From NCBI GenBank assembly GCA_031549925.1, contig JAVBPA010000107.1, positions 1-15,036 of the forward strand: a stretch of DNA of 15,036 nt, in the 5' to 3' direction. This DNA is from JAVBPA01 sp031549925 (lineage in GTDB: Bacteria > Bacillota > Clostridia > Oscillospirales > CAG-272). The translations under genes and the position numbers were made by a program. Every line of letters begins with the position of its first letter. Within the stretch, counting starts at the first letter, position 1. Positions 13,442 through 15,036 of the stretch are shown one piece after another. The notes under the pieces were generated by a model. That model saw only the letters and a program-made list of their open reading frames with translations. It was not told the origin of the DNA and ran no database searches.

Positions 13442-14491
13442 TTAGAAAAGTGTATTATACAAAAATTCGATAGATTTGTTTCCGCAGATTTGGTGGTCTC
13501 CCTCAAAGATTTCTATTCCTAAATTTTCAGGAGCATCCGTGTAAACATTTTTTAAGTATTCATATGCTTCCAGAGTATATTTCAGCGGAAAAATCGGATC
13601 GGTGTCCCCTGATTCTATAAAAAGATTTCTAGGGTGAATTAATGAGAGAATATCAGGCATTTCTGCATCGGCAAACAAATTATGAGCATAATTGTCAAGA
13701 CAGTGGAATATCGAAAGCACACAGCCTTTGAAAGTATTGGCATAACCGCTGATAACCGTTGTTTTAATACGGGTATCGAGCGCGGCTGTAAACGTCGTTA
13801 CCATTCCTCCGCCGGAAATTCCCATAATACCGATATTGTTTTTATCTATATTTCCCATTGAACAGAGATAATCAATACATATTCTGGTTTGCGCAACACG
13901 GACACCCGCCATTGATTGTCCGAGCATTATAAGCCAGTTTGACAAAGTGTGGCATGATGATTCATTGTGATTTTTTGTGTCGCGTTTCATACGCATTTCA
14001 CCGAATCCGAAAATTTCGGGAGCTATTACAAAAAAGCCTTTTTGGGCTAATTTTACGGCAAAATTTTTTTGATATCCGATTTCCTCTTCTTTTGTTTTTT
14101 GAGGGGATATACCATCCTCCAAAGCTTCTCCTGCGAGCAGTCCGCATATATCCCGCGCACCGTATCCGTGTCCGTGAACCGCGACGACCGCAGCAGTATT
14201 TTCCGTAATATTATCCGGATAAAGTATATAAGCGGGAAAAGGGAGACCGTTTGTGAGATTCAACGCAATTTTTTCTATTGTATAACCGCGGTTACCGTTA
14301 CAACCTTGGCAGACGCGTTTTCCGAGCAATTTATAGCCGGAGCTTTCCGGATAAGGGAATCCTGTGCCTATATCGGCTTGTATTGCCGCACGGAACCGCT
14401 CTGTCTGACGTTTGTCGGCTTTGTTGTATACATATTTTTGTTTCAAATTGTTATTATAATCGTTGTAGAATTTATCAAGGGTAAAATCCAT
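13442..14491 (-). CDS. Alpha/beta hydrolase (dienelactone hydrolase/esterase type)
   Basis: 349 residues from the ATG at 14489-14491 with GGGAG nine bases upstream. The core begins after about 95 residues with AVVAVHGHGYGARD (101-114), whose HGHG supplies the oxyanion hole. The nucleophile lies in GIMGISGGG (221-229), serine S226. The acid is probably D298 in ESGDTDPIFP and the histidine H333 in FEGDHQ, so the triad is complete. The architecture, with a substantial N-terminal extension before the hydrolase core, resembles the Abhydrolase_7/acetyl-xylan-esterase-like group, but the substrate cannot be read. There is no signal peptide, so it is cytoplasmic. A CQGC motif (61-64) in the extension is unusual. 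It stands 71 bases behind the nucleosidase gene and ahead of the repeat element before mnmG. Confidence 0.82.
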   Translation of the reverse strand: MDFTLDKFYNDYNNNLKQKYVYNKADKRQTERFRAAIQADIGTGFPYPESSGYKLLGKRVCQGCNGNRGYTIEKIALNLTNGLPFPAYILYPDNITENTAAVVAVHGHGYGARDICGLLAGEALEDGISPQKTKEEEIGYQKNFAVKLAQKGFFVIAPEIFGFGEMRMKRDTKNHNESSCHTLSNWLIMLGQSMAGVRVAQTRICIDYLCSMGNIDKNNIGIMGISGGGMVTTFTAALDTRIKTTVISGYANTFKGCVLSIFHCLDNYAHNLFADAEMPDILSLIHPRNLFIESGDTDPIFPLKYTLEAYEYLKNVYTDAPENLGIEIFEGDHQICGNKSIEFLYNTLF

Positions 14492-14562
14492 TACAGTTTT
14501 CTCCCGAAAAAATAAATATTAAGAAAATCAAATGCCTATAAAAATATAATATATATCTGTTT

Positions 14563-15036
14563 CTAAAGCGTGAAATAAGCGTTTATAATGCGGGCGGAAT
14601 TTTTTGCGGCTATTTCGGCAAACTGGAGAAAAGAAATGTCGGCTTCACCGTCAGCTTTATCGGATATGGCGCGGAGAACGGTAAAAGGGGTTTTGTTTAT
14701 GTAGCATACATGACCTATAGCCGCACCCTCCATTTCACAAGCCTTAGCGTTAAAAGTTTCGGCTATCCATTTTTTCTTGTCTTTATCGCAAATAAACTGG
14801 TCTCCCGAGGCGACGACTCCTTTTGTGTGGCGTATGTTCAGTTTTTCCATGCAGCGGCAGAGGTTGCCGTTAGCTTCGCTGTCGCAATCAATGTTAATTA
14901 CGTTTATTCCGCTGATCATTCCTTTTTTATCGCCCAGCGGGCTTGTATCCATGTCGTGCTGTACAACTGATGTCGCTGCGACAACATCGGTAACATCAAG
15001 TGTTTCGGAAAGAGAACCCGCCACGCCTACATTTAT
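14563..15036 (-). CDS. mtnN: 5'-methylthioadenosine/S-adenosylhomocysteine nucleosidase (partial)
   Basis: The N-terminal part lies beyond the right edge; the frame is open to position 15036, so the GTG at 15022-15024 is internal. The visible 157 residues hold the family's central and C-terminal motifs: INVGVAGSLSETLDVTDVV, VVQHDMDTSPLG, the substrate-binding ACEMEGAAIGHVC with its Met-Glu pair, and AISDKAD, which supplies the catalytic Asp. The enzyme hydrolyses the N-glycosidic bond of MTA and SAH, freeing adenine, and so clears inhibitory products of SAM-dependent reactions and feeds methionine salvage and autoinducer-2 synthesis. It ends at a TAG, 71 bases before the hydrolase start, without a clear terminator. 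Confidence 0.93.
   Translation of the reverse strand: MNVGVAGSLSETLDVTDVVAATSVVQHDMDTSPLGDKKGMISGINVINIDCDSEANGNLCRCMEKLNIRHTKGVVASGDQFICDKDKKKWIAETFNAKACEMEGAAIGHVCYINKTPFTVLRAISDKADGEADISFLQFAEIAAKNSARIINAYFTL

Noticed and set aside
13438..13453. Hairpin ACACTT/AAGTGT at the hydrolase stop codon as a terminator
   Set aside because: Six-bp, AT-rich stem overlapping the stop codon, with no T-run following it on the - strand.

Overview
The window reads as a chromosomal segment of a Bacillota bacterium, probably a Clostridia/Oscillospirales-type anaerobe. The main grounds are the block mnmG-rsmG-noc-parA-parB, which is the classical Firmicutes origin-proximal neighbourhood, the presence of a Noc-type protein, strong purine-rich Shine-Dalgarno sites, AT-rich intergenic DNA, and sigma-A promoters with extended -10 elements. 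The taxonomic call is inference; no rRNA or tRNA gene is present.

Layout. Positions 1-2903 are read on the + strand: the 3' end of an unidentified gene, an unidentified 373-residue protein with a C-terminal cysteine cluster, a 37-codon gene remnant, then a perfect-consensus promoter with a long structured leader in front of a Gfo/Idh/MocA oxidoreductase. A bidirectional terminator (about 2938-2972) separates this from the rest, which is read on the - strand. In order of transcription that strand carries a partial MTA/SAH nucleosidase, an alpha/beta hydrolase, mnmG, rsmG, terminator, noc, terminator, parA, parB, serS, a two-helix membrane protein, a membrane-anchored MORN-repeat protein and a methyltransferase-like protein.

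How it works together. MnmG modifies wobble uridine 34 of tRNAs and RsmG methylates 16S rRNA; they form a two-gene operon closed by an intrinsic terminator. noc follows as its own unit, with its own promoter and terminator. parA-parB start from a separate consensus promoter. One perfect parS site lies directly behind the noc stop codon, so the DNA site, ParB that reads it, ParA that segregates it and the ParB-derived Noc lie within about 3.3 kb. The recognition-helix residues of the two ParB-family proteins differ exactly at the positions known to switch parS reading to Noc-site reading.

Unusual material. The Noc protein lacks the usual N-terminal membrane-targeting helix and carries a Ser/Asn/Lys-rich insertion of about 36 residues just before its CTP-binding motif. 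The intergenic regions carry at least three repeat families: a palindromic dispersed element in three copies (near 3956, 9140 and 13331), two of them bracketed by direct repeats; a CAAAAG/GAAAAG tandem array ending in a long hairpin (9341-9480) with a single-unit relative behind serS (about 5663-5715); and a heptad repeat between parA and parB. No CRISPR array, insertion sequence, tRNA or rRNA was seen.
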